Assembly (NCBI RefSeq): GCF_000196795.1
Contig: NC_014259.1
Coordinates: 1,302,001 to 1,366,000, forward strand
From: Acinetobacter oleivorans DR1
GTDB lineage: Bacteria > Pseudomonadota > Gammaproteobacteria > Pseudomonadales > Moraxellaceae
DNA: 64,000 nt
Direction: 5' to 3'
Below are positions 16,590 through 25,446 of the stretch, one piece after another. The position numbers and the translations under genes are program-made. Under the pieces are notes generated by a model. It did not search any database, was not told the DNA's origin, and saw only the letters and a list, made by a program, of their open reading frames with translations. The stretch's first letter is position 1; the number at the start of each line of letters is the position of its first letter.

Positions 16590-17153
16590 ATGAAATTATT
16601 ATTTAAGTCACTGGTCATGAGCAGCAGTCTTACAGCGGTCAGCTTAATGCTTCCTTTGAGCACCTTTGCCGACACAAATACTAAACCTGTCGCTGTTGAT
16701 TCTATCGATATTAATAAATACGCGGGTAAGTGGTATGAAATTGCGCATTTACCCATGTTTTTTCAGCGTAATTGTGTAGCCAATACAACTGCAAACTATT
16801 CTATTAACGCGGACAAAACCGTTGGTGTTTTAAATAGCTGTACGAATAAAAATGGAGAAACGATCTCATCTGAAGGCGTTGCTTATTCGCAAAATGAAGG
16901 CAACAGTAAATTGAAGGTGAGCTTTCTACCTTCTGGACTAAGATGGATTCCTTTTACAAAAGGCGATTATTGGGTTTTAAGAGTTGACCCAAATTATCAG
17001 GTCGCTTTAGTGGGTGGCCCAAGCCAAAAATATTTATGGATTCTTTCTCGTAGCCCTCAACTTGATGAGGCGACATATCAATCTTATCTGCAAACCGCAA
17101 AAAGCTATGGCTACGATGTTTCTAAACTCGTTAAGACCACACAGACTAAATAG
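16590..17153 (+). CDS. Exported lipocalin (Blc-like)
   Basis: A 187-residue bacterial lipocalin. A cleavable signal peptide (about residues 1-27, STFAD) has no lipobox, unlike E. coli Blc, so it is probably soluble in the periplasm. Lipocalin signatures are INKYAGKWYEIAHLP (GKW at 46-48), a YWVLRVDPNYQVALVGGPS strand pair and WILSRSPQLDEATYQSYL near the end. It binds fatty acids or lysophospholipids in this family. It is placed 119 bp upstream of the fatty-acid-modifying operon; lipocalins often accompany COG2907/DUF1365/CFA clusters. It has its own promoter region (16494-16589). Confidence 0.9.
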   Translation: MKLLFKSLVMSSSLTAVSLMLPLSTFADTNTKPVAVDSIDINKYAGKWYEIAHLPMFFQRNCVANTTANYSINADKTVGVLNSCTNKNGETISSEGVAYSQNEGNSKLKVSFLPSGLRWIPFTKGDYWVLRVDPNYQVALVGGPSQKYLWILSRSPQLDEATYQSYLQTAKSYGYDVSKLVKTTQTK

Positions 17154-17272
17154 CGAAGTGCTGGTTGCGTAGATGCATATATTTATCTCGTAACCGAGTG
17201 AACTTCACATAAAATTCATTGCGCATTTTCTAAATTAGAACCAAAAGAAATGCTTTAGATCAGGAAGAATCA

Positions 17273-18244
17273 ATGTCTAAATTTTTTCTGCGCTGGATCG
17301 ATAGCTGGTCAGATTCAGAAAATGCGCAAGTGGGTGCTTCTAGCGAATATGTCATTGAAAAGAACATTCAATGGTTAAGAATTATTCCTTTTATTTTATT
17401 ACATATCGCTTGTTTAGCAGCGTTTTGGGTGGGCGTATCTTGGTTCGCTGTGTTCTTCATGCTGGGGTTTTATTTTCTTCGCATGTTTGCAATTACTGCT
17501 TTTTTCCACCGCTATCTTTCGCATAAAACTTTTCAGACATCACGTATTGTTCAATTCATTTTTGTACTGATCGGAACCATGAGTGCGCAGCGCGGACCTT
17601 TATGGTGGGCAGCACATCACCGTTATCACCATCATTTTACCGACACCGATCAGGACCCGCATTCAGCGAAAGCAGGCTTTTGGTATTCCCATGTAGGCTG
17701 GTTTTTAAATGAGCAGAATTTTGCCACTCGAAAAAAAGTCATTAAAGACTGGTTGAAATATCCTGAGCTGATTTGGCTGGACCGATTTAGTTTACCTATT
17801 GTGATTTTGACGGCTTTAGCAATTTATGGTTTCGGTTCATGGCTTGCACAACATTTTCCTGAGTTAGGTACTAATGGCTTACAGCTTTTGGTGTGGGGTT
17901 TTGTGATTTCCACAGTTCTATTAACGCATGCAACCTTGTGTATTAATTCACTCGCTCATCGTTATGGCTCACGTGAGTTTAATACCCCAGATGATAGTCG
18001 TAATAACTTCCTACTTTCTTTAATTACCTTGGGTGAGGGATGGCACAACAACCATCACTTTTACGCTGGCAGTGTGCGTCAAGGTTTTTATTGGTGGCAG
18101 GTTGATATCACCTTTTATGTACTCAAAATGATGTCTTTATTTGGTTTAGTGTGGGGACTAAAGCCCGTACCAGACAAGGTTTATCAATATAAAAAGATTA
18201 AAAACCTATCGATAGAAAAAATTGAAAACGGTGAAGTGTTATGA
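17273..18244 (+). CDS. Acyl desaturase (stearoyl-CoA delta-9 type)
   Basis: A 323-residue membrane di-iron desaturase with all three histidine boxes: HRYLSH (79-84), HHRYHHH (115-121) and HNNHH (258-262). Four membrane helices occur in the usual pattern. It introduces a cis double bond, probably at delta-9, into acyl-CoA or lipid acyl chains, producing the unsaturated substrates that the downstream methyltransferases act on. It overlaps the next gene by 4 bp (ATGA at 18241-18244) and is the first gene of a six-gene lipid operon. Confidence 0.93.
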   Translation: MSKFFLRWIDSWSDSENAQVGASSEYVIEKNIQWLRIIPFILLHIACLAAFWVGVSWFAVFFMLGFYFLRMFAITAFFHRYLSHKTFQTSRIVQFIFVLIGTMSAQRGPLWWAAHHRYHHHFTDTDQDPHSAKAGFWYSHVGWFLNEQNFATRKKVIKDWLKYPELIWLDRFSLPIVILTALAIYGFGSWLAQHFPELGTNGLQLLVWGFVISTVLLTHATLCINSLAHRYGSREFNTPDDSRNNFLLSLITLGEGWHNNHHFYAGSVRQGFYWWQVDITFYVLKMMSLFGLVWGLKPVPDKVYQYKKIKNLSIEKIENGEVL

Positions 18245-19503
18245 AAATTGCCATTATTGGTTCAGGTATATCTGGACTTTACGCAGCTTGGAGATTGTCA
18301 GAACAACATCAGGTCACTGTGTATGAAAAAAATAACTATTTTGGCGGTCATACTGACACTCACGAGCTAGAGATAGAAGGCACTAAAGTCGCGGTAGATA
18401 GTGGTTTTATTGTGTTTAATGACTATAACTATCCGTTATTTACCAACATGCTTAAAAAATTAGGCGTAGAAACTCAAAGCAGCGATATGAGTTTTTCGGT
18501 GAATAATTTGGTCAGTGGACTTCAATATAATCCTTCAAAAAAATGGTCGCTCTTTGCCCGTCCGCAGAACTTTTTAAACCGTAAATTCCTGCAAATGCTC
18601 TCAGATTTGCTACGTTTTTATGATGATAATAAAGATATAGATGTGGCAGATATTGATCCAAATTTATCGATTGAAGAGTATTTGGACCTCCATAAATATA
18701 GTCATGAGTTCCGTTATGAGCATCTTTATCCGATGTGCGGAGCCTTATGGTCAGCTCCCGTTGAGCAGGTAGGCCAAATTCCATATCGATTTGTGGTGAG
18801 CTTTTTTCAACATCACCGCATGTTACAGCTAAAAGAGCGGCCACAATGGCAAACGGTTAAACACGGTTCAGCAAGTTACATTCGTGCCATTCAAAAGCAT
18901 TGCCCATCCATTGAGTGGAAGTTTGCAGAAGTAAAAGCTGTGAGCCGTTCACCAGAAACTGTGTTGATCGAAACTGTTGAAGGACAAACCCAATACGACT
19001 GGGTGATTTTTGCAAGCCACGCTGACGATAGCCTAAGTCTCTTAAAAGATAGTTCTTTGCTTGAACGGGAAATCTTAAGCAAATTTGGTTATCAAGATAA
19101 TCGAATGGTGGTTCACCGTGATCTTTCAATTATGCCTAAAAGCCGTTTGCAGTGGGCAAGCTGGCATGTACATGTAACACCAAAATCTCAAGTTCAAAAC
19201 GAAGTATCCGACATACATTATGGTTTTACCTACTGGATGAACAATTTGCAGAATTTATCCTGCGCTACTCAGATTTTTTCTACGTTAAATCCGAATATGA
19301 AAATTAAAGCTCAAGACATCTTGGTTGAGCGTAAATATCGTCATCCTGTGTTTGATGCAAAAGCGATTCAAGCTCAATCTCGTTGGCAAGAAATTAATGG
19401 ACAAAATCGTACTTCGTTTTGTGGAGCATATTGGGGCTGGGGGTTTCATGAAGATGGTGCCCGCAGTGCATCACGTGTTGTAGAGCAACTCTTAGCGTTA
19501 TAA
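18241..19503 (+). CDS. FAD/NAD(P)-binding oxidoreductase, COG2907 (amine-oxidase fold)
   Basis: A 420-residue flavoprotein. The N-terminal dinucleotide site is IAIIGSGISGLYAA (GxGxxG at 7-12) with YEKNNYFGGHTDTH following, and the C-terminal FAD-closing motif is CGAYWGWGFHEDGARSA. COG2907 proteins are regularly linked to DUF1365 and cyclopropane-synthase genes. The Rhodobacter furan-fatty-acid desaturase UfaD belongs to this group, so a role in oxidising a methylated acyl chain is a reasonable inference. It is translationally coupled to the desaturase and 21 bp upstream of the DUF1365 gene. Confidence 0.88.
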   Translation: MKIAIIGSGISGLYAAWRLSEQHQVTVYEKNNYFGGHTDTHELEIEGTKVAVDSGFIVFNDYNYPLFTNMLKKLGVETQSSDMSFSVNNLVSGLQYNPSKKWSLFARPQNFLNRKFLQMLSDLLRFYDDNKDIDVADIDPNLSIEEYLDLHKYSHEFRYEHLYPMCGALWSAPVEQVGQIPYRFVVSFFQHHRMLQLKERPQWQTVKHGSASYIRAIQKHCPSIEWKFAEVKAVSRSPETVLIETVEGQTQYDWVIFASHADDSLSLLKDSSLLEREILSKFGYQDNRMVVHRDLSIMPKSRLQWASWHVHVTPKSQVQNEVSDIHYGFTYWMNNLQNLSCATQIFSTLNPNMKIKAQDILVERKYRHPVFDAKAIQAQSRWQEINGQNRTSFCGAYWGWGFHEDGARSASRVVEQLLAL

Positions 19504-19524
19504 AAATAGGTAAGGAGCTTTCAA

Positions 19525-20316
19525 ATGTTATTAAATAAACTAGCTATCGCTCCTGCACTTATTCGTCACAGACGCTATAGCCCGAAACCGCATCAATTCA
19601 CATCGACCTTAAATTATTTATGGTTCGATCCAGATCAATTAGATGATATTACAAAAGATTGCTCACTGTGGTCGACTGATCATTGGAATGTTTTAAAACT
19701 ATCTGAAAAAGATTTTTTAAACATGTATCGCGGTTCTATAAAGGATCGAGTCGAGAAAGCGATACTGCAAAATAACAACTCACATCTTCGGCCAGATTGG
19801 CAAATCAGAGTCTTGGCTTTGCCTCGTAGTTTGGGTTTTAGGTTTAATTCGGTCGTATTTTATTTTGTTTTAAATAAAACTGGAAAACCCGTATTTATTG
19901 TCAGTGAAATTACCAATACCCCGTGGAATGAACGAAAAGTTTATATACACGACTGCTCAAAACAACAAAGAAATATGGGTGATTATCAGAGTTTTGATTT
20001 TCATTTTGAAAAATCATTTCATGTTTCGCCGTTCATGCCTATGCAGTTGACTTACCACTGGCGGTTTAGTTTTTCAGATCAGCAAAATGTCATTCATATG
20101 CAGCTCTTTGAAGAACAAAAACAACTCTTTGATGCCACTATGTGCTTTGAACTTGTGCCCATCACATTTCCTTCACAGCAATATCGATATGCTCTTATAA
20201 ACAGCCTAGCGCCTTTTAAAATGTTGTTTTCAATATATTTAGAGGCATTTAAGTTGTGGCGAAAAAAAGTTCCATTTTATCGCCATCCTAAAAAGATAAA
20301 GGTAGATAAGACATGA
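19525..20316 (+). CDS. DUF1365 family protein
   Basis: A 263-residue DUF1365 protein, recognised by IRHRRYSPKPHQFTSTLNYLWFDPDQL near the N-terminus, LALPRSLGFRFNSVVFYFVL, and the EITNTPWNERKVYIH / KSFHVSPFMPM core. No catalytic motif is known and the biochemical role is undefined. It is almost always found with COG2907 and CFA-like methyltransferases. Start by ATG at 19525 with AAGGAGCTT just upstream; it overlaps the next gene by 4 bp. Confidence 0.9.
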   Translation: MLLNKLAIAPALIRHRRYSPKPHQFTSTLNYLWFDPDQLDDITKDCSLWSTDHWNVLKLSEKDFLNMYRGSIKDRVEKAILQNNNSHLRPDWQIRVLALPRSLGFRFNSVVFYFVLNKTGKPVFIVSEITNTPWNERKVYIHDCSKQQRNMGDYQSFDFHFEKSFHVSPFMPMQLTYHWRFSFSDQQNVIHMQLFEEQKQLFDATMCFELVPITFPSQQYRYALINSLAPFKMLFSIYLEAFKLWRKKVPFYRHPKKIKVDKT

Positions 20317-21512
20317 TAAAAACATTTCTTTATGGTGAAGATGACTCACTACCGTTACTGCTCAAGAGTCTTCTTAAACTACGTCATGGACAGATTACTT
20401 TTCAGGGCGCGTGGAGTGGTACGGTTGGCGAGGTTTCAGACTTACATGCTGTGATTGAAGTCCGCAATCCTTTGTTGATGGATCTGATTTTAAAAAATGG
20501 GGTTTTAGGGGCAGCGGAAGGCTATATCCGTGGTGACTGGAGCAGCGAGCAACTTGTAGAGTTGGTGCAGATCTTGGCACGTAATCGAGATGTACTAGAC
20601 CAGTTCAACCAGAATGTTATTGCACAAGCAAGCCAGCTTTTTCTTAAAGCTTGGTATAAAAATAGAAAGAATTCTTTAAGCGGTAGCCGTAAAAATATTG
20701 CTGAACATTACGACTTAAGCAATGACTTTTTTAAATTATTTCTAGATCCATCTTTAATGTATTCGAGTGCCGTTTTTGAAAATGAAAATATGACACTCGA
20801 AGACGCATCTGATTTTAAGAAAGAGCTGATCTGTAAAAAGTTAGATTTAAAACCAATGGATCATTTGGTTGAAATCGGAAGTGGTTGGGGCGGTTTTGCC
20901 ATTTATGCAGCTCAACATTACGGCTGTAGAGTGACCACCATTACCATTTCACAAGCTCAATACGATGAAGCCGTTACTCGTGTAAATGACGCAGGCTTAG
21001 CTCATCGAATTGATGTGCAACTGAAAGACTATCGCTTGCTCGAAGGTAAGTTTGATAAGCTGGTTTCAATTGAAATGGTTGAGGCCGTTGGTGCGCAATA
21101 TTTATCGACATACTTTGATCAGTGTAAAGCGCTATTAAAACCAAAAGGTTTGGCATTTATTCAAGCCATTACCATTGAAGATTTCCGCTATAAAAAAGCA
21201 TTAAATACTGTTGATTATATTAAGCGCTATATTTTCCCTGGTAGCTTCATTCCTAGCATAAGTGTATTGACTCAAACCGCCTCTGAAAGTGGTTTAAGGC
21301 TAAAGTATTTAAATGATATCGGTTTAAGTTATGCACAAACAATTCATCACTGGCGAGCACGGTTTTTAACCGCACGAGAAGAAGTATTGGCTCTGGGTTT
21401 CGATGAAAACTTCATTCGCATGTGGGATTTCTATTTATGTTATTGCGAGGGTGGTTTTAAAGAAGGAGTGATAAGCAATGTTCACTTGTTGTTTGAAAGT
21501 ACCAGTTACTAA
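20313..21512 (+). CDS. Cyclopropane-fatty-acid synthase-like SAM methyltransferase (first copy)
   Basis: A 399-residue class I methyltransferase of the CFA/UfaA family, which adds a methylene or methyl group from S-adenosylmethionine across an acyl-chain double bond in membrane lipids. The N-terminal lipid-binding region (LAAEGYIRGDW type, here GAAEGYIRGDW) and EHYDLSNDFF (131-140) precede the SAM-binding EIGSGWGG (187-194) and SIEMVEAVG. It overlaps DUF1365 by 4 bp. Product could be a cyclopropane, a methyl branch or a methylene intermediate; the companion FAD enzyme argues for further oxidation. Confidence 0.9.
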   Translation: MIKTFLYGEDDSLPLLLKSLLKLRHGQITFQGAWSGTVGEVSDLHAVIEVRNPLLMDLILKNGVLGAAEGYIRGDWSSEQLVELVQILARNRDVLDQFNQNVIAQASQLFLKAWYKNRKNSLSGSRKNIAEHYDLSNDFFKLFLDPSLMYSSAVFENENMTLEDASDFKKELICKKLDLKPMDHLVEIGSGWGGFAIYAAQHYGCRVTTITISQAQYDEAVTRVNDAGLAHRIDVQLKDYRLLEGKFDKLVSIEMVEAVGAQYLSTYFDQCKALLKPKGLAFIQAITIEDFRYKKALNTVDYIKRYIFPGSFIPSISVLTQTASESGLRLKYLNDIGLSYAQTIHHWRARFLTAREEVLALGFDENFIRMWDFYLCYCEGGFKEGVISNVHLLFESTSY

Positions 21513-21541
21513 CTCAAACACATCAAGCAAGGAGACTGCTC

Positions 21542-22321
21542 ATGTTTTGGAATTTACTGATTCTAGATTTAATGATCATGTTGCTGAGCTGGCTACTTGC
21601 CACTCTAAATGGCCGAGCTGGAATTGTAGATGCTGCATGGAGTTTCTGTCTGGCAGTAAACATTATTGTGTCTTCTTTACTCATTTCAGTTGCTCCTGTT
21701 GAAGTGCGTCTGTTTATTGGTATTTTTAGCGGCTTATGGTTTCTAAGATTATTTTGGCATCTCTTAAGACGTTATCAATCTGAACAAAAAGAAGATGGCC
21801 GTTACGCGAACATGCGTAAGTCGATGGGAAAGTTTCAGCATTTTGGCTTCTTCTTATTTTTTATCTTTCAAACACTTTTAGTGCTTTTGTTCTTCTTACC
21901 AATGTGGACGCTACTCAATGTAGAAGCAACTGAATGGAGTAGTGGATATAAAGTCAATTTAGTGATTGCGGCCGTCATCATGGCGATTGCCTTTATTGGA
22001 GAGCAGCTCGCTGATCAGCAGTTATATCGGTTTAAATTAAATCCAGATCATCATGGCAAAACCATGGATCAGGGTTTATGGCGTTATTCACGTCACCCTA
22101 ATTATTTTTTTGAATGGTTACATTGGTTTGCCTATCCAATTATTGGTTTAGCGGCAGGCCAATATTTATTGTGGATTTATCCGTTACTGATGTGGCTGTT
22201 TTTATATTACGTCACGGGTATTCCATTTAGTGAAAAACAAGCAATTAAAAGTCGCGGTCAAAATTATCGTGATTATCAGCAAAAAACATCAATGTTTATT
22301 CCGCGAAAACCCAAAAAATAG
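21542..22321 (+). CDS. DUF1295 (steroid-5-alpha-reductase-like) membrane protein
   Basis: A 259-residue polytopic membrane protein with about six helices. The C-terminal motif GLWRYSRHPNYFFEWLHWF (Arg-His-Pro-Asn-Tyr) is the signature of DUF1295/ICMT/steroid-reductase folds that bind NADPH or SAM. Family members are predicted oxidoreductases of unsaturated lipids. It starts 29 bp after the first methyltransferase with a GGAG site upstream and ends 8 bp before the second methyltransferase. In this context it may reduce or isomerise a double bond of the modified acyl chain (inference). Confidence 0.87.
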   Translation: MFWNLLILDLMIMLLSWLLATLNGRAGIVDAAWSFCLAVNIIVSSLLISVAPVEVRLFIGIFSGLWFLRLFWHLLRRYQSEQKEDGRYANMRKSMGKFQHFGFFLFFIFQTLLVLLFFLPMWTLLNVEATEWSSGYKVNLVIAAVIMAIAFIGEQLADQQLYRFKLNPDHHGKTMDQGLWRYSRHPNYFFEWLHWFAYPIIGLAAGQYLLWIYPLLMWLFLYYVTGIPFSEKQAIKSRGQNYRDYQQKTSMFIPRKPKK

Positions 22322-22329
22322 GTGCGCAT

Positions 22330-23379
22330 ATGGATTTTATTGTTCATCAGTCTTTGAGAATTGTTGAAAGTGGTGTGCTTCCAGATCATGCAATTCGAAC
22401 TGCAATCCGTGCTTTAAGCAAAAAACGCTTAATTCAAGAAGGCCGTTATGACCCTGAACAAGGGGCGCAGCGATACATTGATGTGCTTAATATGCTAAAA
22501 CGGAGTGAAATCGCCGTTGAAACGGACAAGGCAAACGAGCAGCACTATGAATTACCGACCGAGTTTTTTCAGGCGGTGCTTGGAAAAAGACTCAAATATA
22601 GTGCCTGTTATTTTCCGACTAAAACGACAACTTTAGATCAGGCAGAAGAGCTCGCACTTCAGCTTTATTGTGAAAGAGCACAACTCAAAAATGGTCAACA
22701 CATTTTAGAATTAGGCTGTGGTTGGGGTTCTTTAACTTTGTGGATGGCAGAAAACTATCCACGCTCACAGATTACAGCTGTTTCAAATTCTGCCACTCAG
22801 AAAAAGCATATTCTCGGGCAAGCAGAATTGAGAGGTTTAAACAATATTGAAGTGCTCACCTGTGATGTGAATGTACTTGAATTAGACCAAGCCCAGTTTG
22901 ATCGTGTTGTATCGGTTGAAATGTTTGAACACGTTCGTAACTATCAACGTCTTTTTGAAAAAATTCAGGGCTGGTTAAAGGCAGATGGCTTACTTTGGTG
23001 TCATATTTTTTGCCATCGCTTTTTACATTATCCTTTTGAAGTAAAATCAGATTATGATTGGATGTCCAAGTATTTCTTTACTGGCGGTTTAATGCCGTCG
23101 ACTTCCACTTTTTTGCATTTTCAAGAGCATTTAGAGTTGGCTCAACAGTGGCAATGGTCGGGTGAGCACTATATGAGAACAGCAAACGCTTGGCTTGAGA
23201 ATATGGATAACCAAGAAGTCGAACTGAAACCATTGTTTAAAAAAATCTATGGAAAAGATGCCAATATTTGGTGGCAACGCTGGCGTATTTTCTTCATGGC
23301 TTGTGCTGAGCTATTCGGTTTTGAGCAAGGACAAGAATGGGTCATTGGTCACTTTTTATTTAAAAAGAGAGCATTGTAA
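22330..23379 (+). CDS. Cyclopropane-fatty-acid synthase-like SAM methyltransferase (second copy)
   Basis: A 349-residue CFA-like methyltransferase, shorter and clearly divergent from the copy two genes upstream. It carries NEQHYELPTEFF (69-80), the SAM motif ELGCGWGS (127-134) and SVEMFEHV. It lacks the N-terminal acidic lipid-binding extension of canonical CFA synthase, which suggests a different substrate or step. It is separated by 29 bp from the histidine-kinase gene that follows, so that kinase may belong to the same transcript. Confidence 0.88.
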   Translation: MDFIVHQSLRIVESGVLPDHAIRTAIRALSKKRLIQEGRYDPEQGAQRYIDVLNMLKRSEIAVETDKANEQHYELPTEFFQAVLGKRLKYSACYFPTKTTTLDQAEELALQLYCERAQLKNGQHILELGCGWGSLTLWMAENYPRSQITAVSNSATQKKHILGQAELRGLNNIEVLTCDVNVLELDQAQFDRVVSVEMFEHVRNYQRLFEKIQGWLKADGLLWCHIFCHRFLHYPFEVKSDYDWMSKYFFTGGLMPSTSTFLHFQEHLELAQQWQWSGEHYMRTANAWLENMDNQEVELKPLFKKIYGKDANIWWQRWRIFFMACAELFGFEQGQEWVIGHFLFKKRAL

Positions 23380-23408
23380 TTTCTACAGCCTATCCCGGCG
23401 ATAAAGAT

Positions 23409-24737
23409 ATGATAAGAACTCGAAACGATGGCAAAGCGAGTCATCCATTAGCCCAAATGTTCAATCGATATTATTGGTTGCAGATTGGTCTGATTGCATT
23501 ATCGATCGTGGTCGGGTTGGCGTGTAGTGCTTGGGTGATTAAAGGCTCTTTACTTAAAACTGCTTTAGAGCAGGAAATGGAACATTACTGGTTACGTATC
23601 GAACGTAACCCAAATGCAGATTTACCTGATACCAAAAATTTATATGGATATCGGTGGAATACAGAGGTCGCACCTCAACCTTTTAAAGACATGCGTTTAG
23701 AAAGTGGCGTGCATCGAGTATTTGTTGATGGTAAAGAACGGATGACAGTCTATGGTGAGCATAACGGTCAGCATGTTCTATTGGTATTTGGCGAAAGTAA
23801 TGTCAATAAACTGATCTGGTTATTTGGCCTTGCTCCACTCATGTTCAGTTTATCTGTTCTATATAGCTTTTTGTGGTGGTCAAACCGAAGAGCAAGACGC
23901 TATTTTTCCCCAATTACGCGTTTAGCGAATGCTTTAGAAAATATTGATTGGGCACATCAAGATACTCAAGCATCTCCTTTTAAAGATATTAATACCAATG
24001 GCAATATGGAAGCAGAATATCTCAAACAAGCCTTGGAAAAATATCATCAGGTTTTAAGTGATTTTATTCGACGCGAAAGGGAATTTACAGGAGATGTGAG
24101 CCATGAGTTACGCACTCCGCTCACAATCTTAAAGGGTAATGTGCAACTTTGTCAGGCGAAGTATGGAGAAGATAAAGCCCTAGTTCGACTTCATAATACA
24201 ATTGAAGATATGCAGTTATTAGTCGACACCTTGCTGGCAATCGCACGTAATACAGTAAAAAGCTTACCGTCTGAAAAGAATTTTTTATCCAGAATTGTGA
24301 GAGATTTAGTCGAAAGTTTAGATGCGGTCAGCGAGAGTAAGGGGATACATATTCATATTCAACCCGATCTTTCTGAACAGCCGCGTTGGTTATATCCCTC
24401 TATGACACAAATGGTGTTAAGCAATATTTTACGTAATGCGCTGAACTATTCTCAAGGCTCACAAATCGACATCATTCAACAAAAAAACAGCCTAATTATT
24501 GCAGATAATGGAATTGGAATTTCTTTACCTAACGATGTAAAGGTACAAGAGCTTAGCGATTCACAACTCTCGTTAAAGGCTAAAGGCCATGGAATTGGTT
24601 TGCAATTGGTACAAAAGCTTTGCAAACAATTAGGATGGCGAGTTGAGTTGTTTGATCGACAATATTATTTAACTACTCATCCTGAACTCGATTTGGAGCC
24701 GACCACTGGCTTAATTGTTGTGGTCTATTTAAGTTAA
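23409..24737 (+). CDS. Sensor histidine kinase
   Basis: A 442-residue inner-membrane kinase. TM1 is at about 24-46, followed by a periplasmic region of about 85 residues, TM2 at about 136-157, a HAMP-like linker, phospho-acceptor His232 in EFTGDVSHELRTPLT, an N-box (SNILRNALNYS), G1 IADNGIGI and G2 KGHGIGLQLV. It follows the lipid operon by 29 bp and overlaps the convergent response regulator by 4 bp at the stop codons. Kinase and regulator are the only plausible partners for each other, although they lie on opposite strands. The signal is unknown. Confidence 0.88.
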   Translation: MIRTRNDGKASHPLAQMFNRYYWLQIGLIALSIVVGLACSAWVIKGSLLKTALEQEMEHYWLRIERNPNADLPDTKNLYGYRWNTEVAPQPFKDMRLESGVHRVFVDGKERMTVYGEHNGQHVLLVFGESNVNKLIWLFGLAPLMFSLSVLYSFLWWSNRRARRYFSPITRLANALENIDWAHQDTQASPFKDINTNGNMEAEYLKQALEKYHQVLSDFIRREREFTGDVSHELRTPLTILKGNVQLCQAKYGEDKALVRLHNTIEDMQLLVDTLLAIARNTVKSLPSEKNFLSRIVRDLVESLDAVSESKGIHIHIQPDLSEQPRWLYPSMTQMVLSNILRNALNYSQGSQIDIIQQKNSLIIADNGIGISLPNDVKVQELSDSQLSLKAKGHGIGLQLVQKLCKQLGWRVELFDRQYYLTTHPELDLEPTTGLIVVVYLS

Positions 24738-25429
24738 GTCGGGGAATCTTCCAAAGCAATTTTTAAACCGACACCTGCTACTGTGTGTAATAGTTTTGGG
24801 TCAAAAGGTTTATCAACCATTTTTCTTAAGTTGTAGATATGACTGCGTAACGCATCGCTCTCAGGTTCTTCGTCGCCCCATAATTCCATCATCAGTTCTT
24901 GCTTGGTCACCACTTTTGGAGACTGACGCATCAAAATTTTTAATAGTTTAAATTGAATAGGGGGTAACTCGATATTATTTCCGGCACGAACCACGGTTTG
25001 AGTTGCACTATCAAGAATTAAGTCGTGAATTTGAATTTTATGGTGAGTGACTTCGCCAGCTGCTCTTTTTATTAATGCACGAATCCGCATCACTAATTCA
25101 TTAAAATCAAAAGGTTTTACCAAATAATCATCTGTTCCAGCAGTAAAACCTTTAAGTTTGTCATCTAAAGTATCTCTTGCTGTGAGCATAAGAACGGGAA
25201 TATCAACCCCTTGTTCGGTACGTAGCCAGTTACATAGGTCATAACCCGAGCCATCGGGCAAATTTATATCGAGCAACAAAAGATGATAATGCTGCGATTT
25301 GAGAAAAGTCCGTGCAGCATCTAAATTACGTGCATGATCGACAATATAACCATGCACTTCAAGAAATTCGCAGACCGTTGCTGCGAGTTCAAAATGGTCC
25401 TCAACCATGAGGATAAAGTGATTACCCAT
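24734..25429 (-). CDS. OmpR-family response regulator
   Basis: A 231-residue regulator. The receiver domain has an acidic pair near residues 10-11, phospho-acceptor Asp54 in LLLLDINLPDGSG, MLTARD and VKPFD. A winged-helix output domain follows (IQFKLLKILMRQSPKVVTKQEL ... LRSHIYNLRKMVDKPF). The gene is convergent with its probable kinase, and it starts only 17 bp downstream of the chalcone-isomerase-like gene on its own strand, so it is most likely translated from the same transcript as the two envelope proteins upstream. Confidence 0.88.
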   Translation of the reverse strand: MGNHFILMVEDHFELAATVCEFLEVHGYIVDHARNLDAARTFLKSQHYHLLLLDINLPDGSGYDLCNWLRTEQGVDIPVLMLTARDTLDDKLKGFTAGTDDYLVKPFDFNELVMRIRALIKRAAGEVTHHKIQIHDLILDSATQTVVRAGNNIELPPIQFKLLKILMRQSPKVVTKQELMMELWGDEEPESDALRSHIYNLRKMVDKPFDPKLLHTVAGVGLKIALEDSPT

Positions 25430-25446
25430 GAGATTTTATTAAGCCA

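Noticed and set aside
18512..19129. Minus-strand frames of 90-110 residues inside the COG2907 gene
   Set aside because: Shadows of a gene with clear FAD motifs at both ends.
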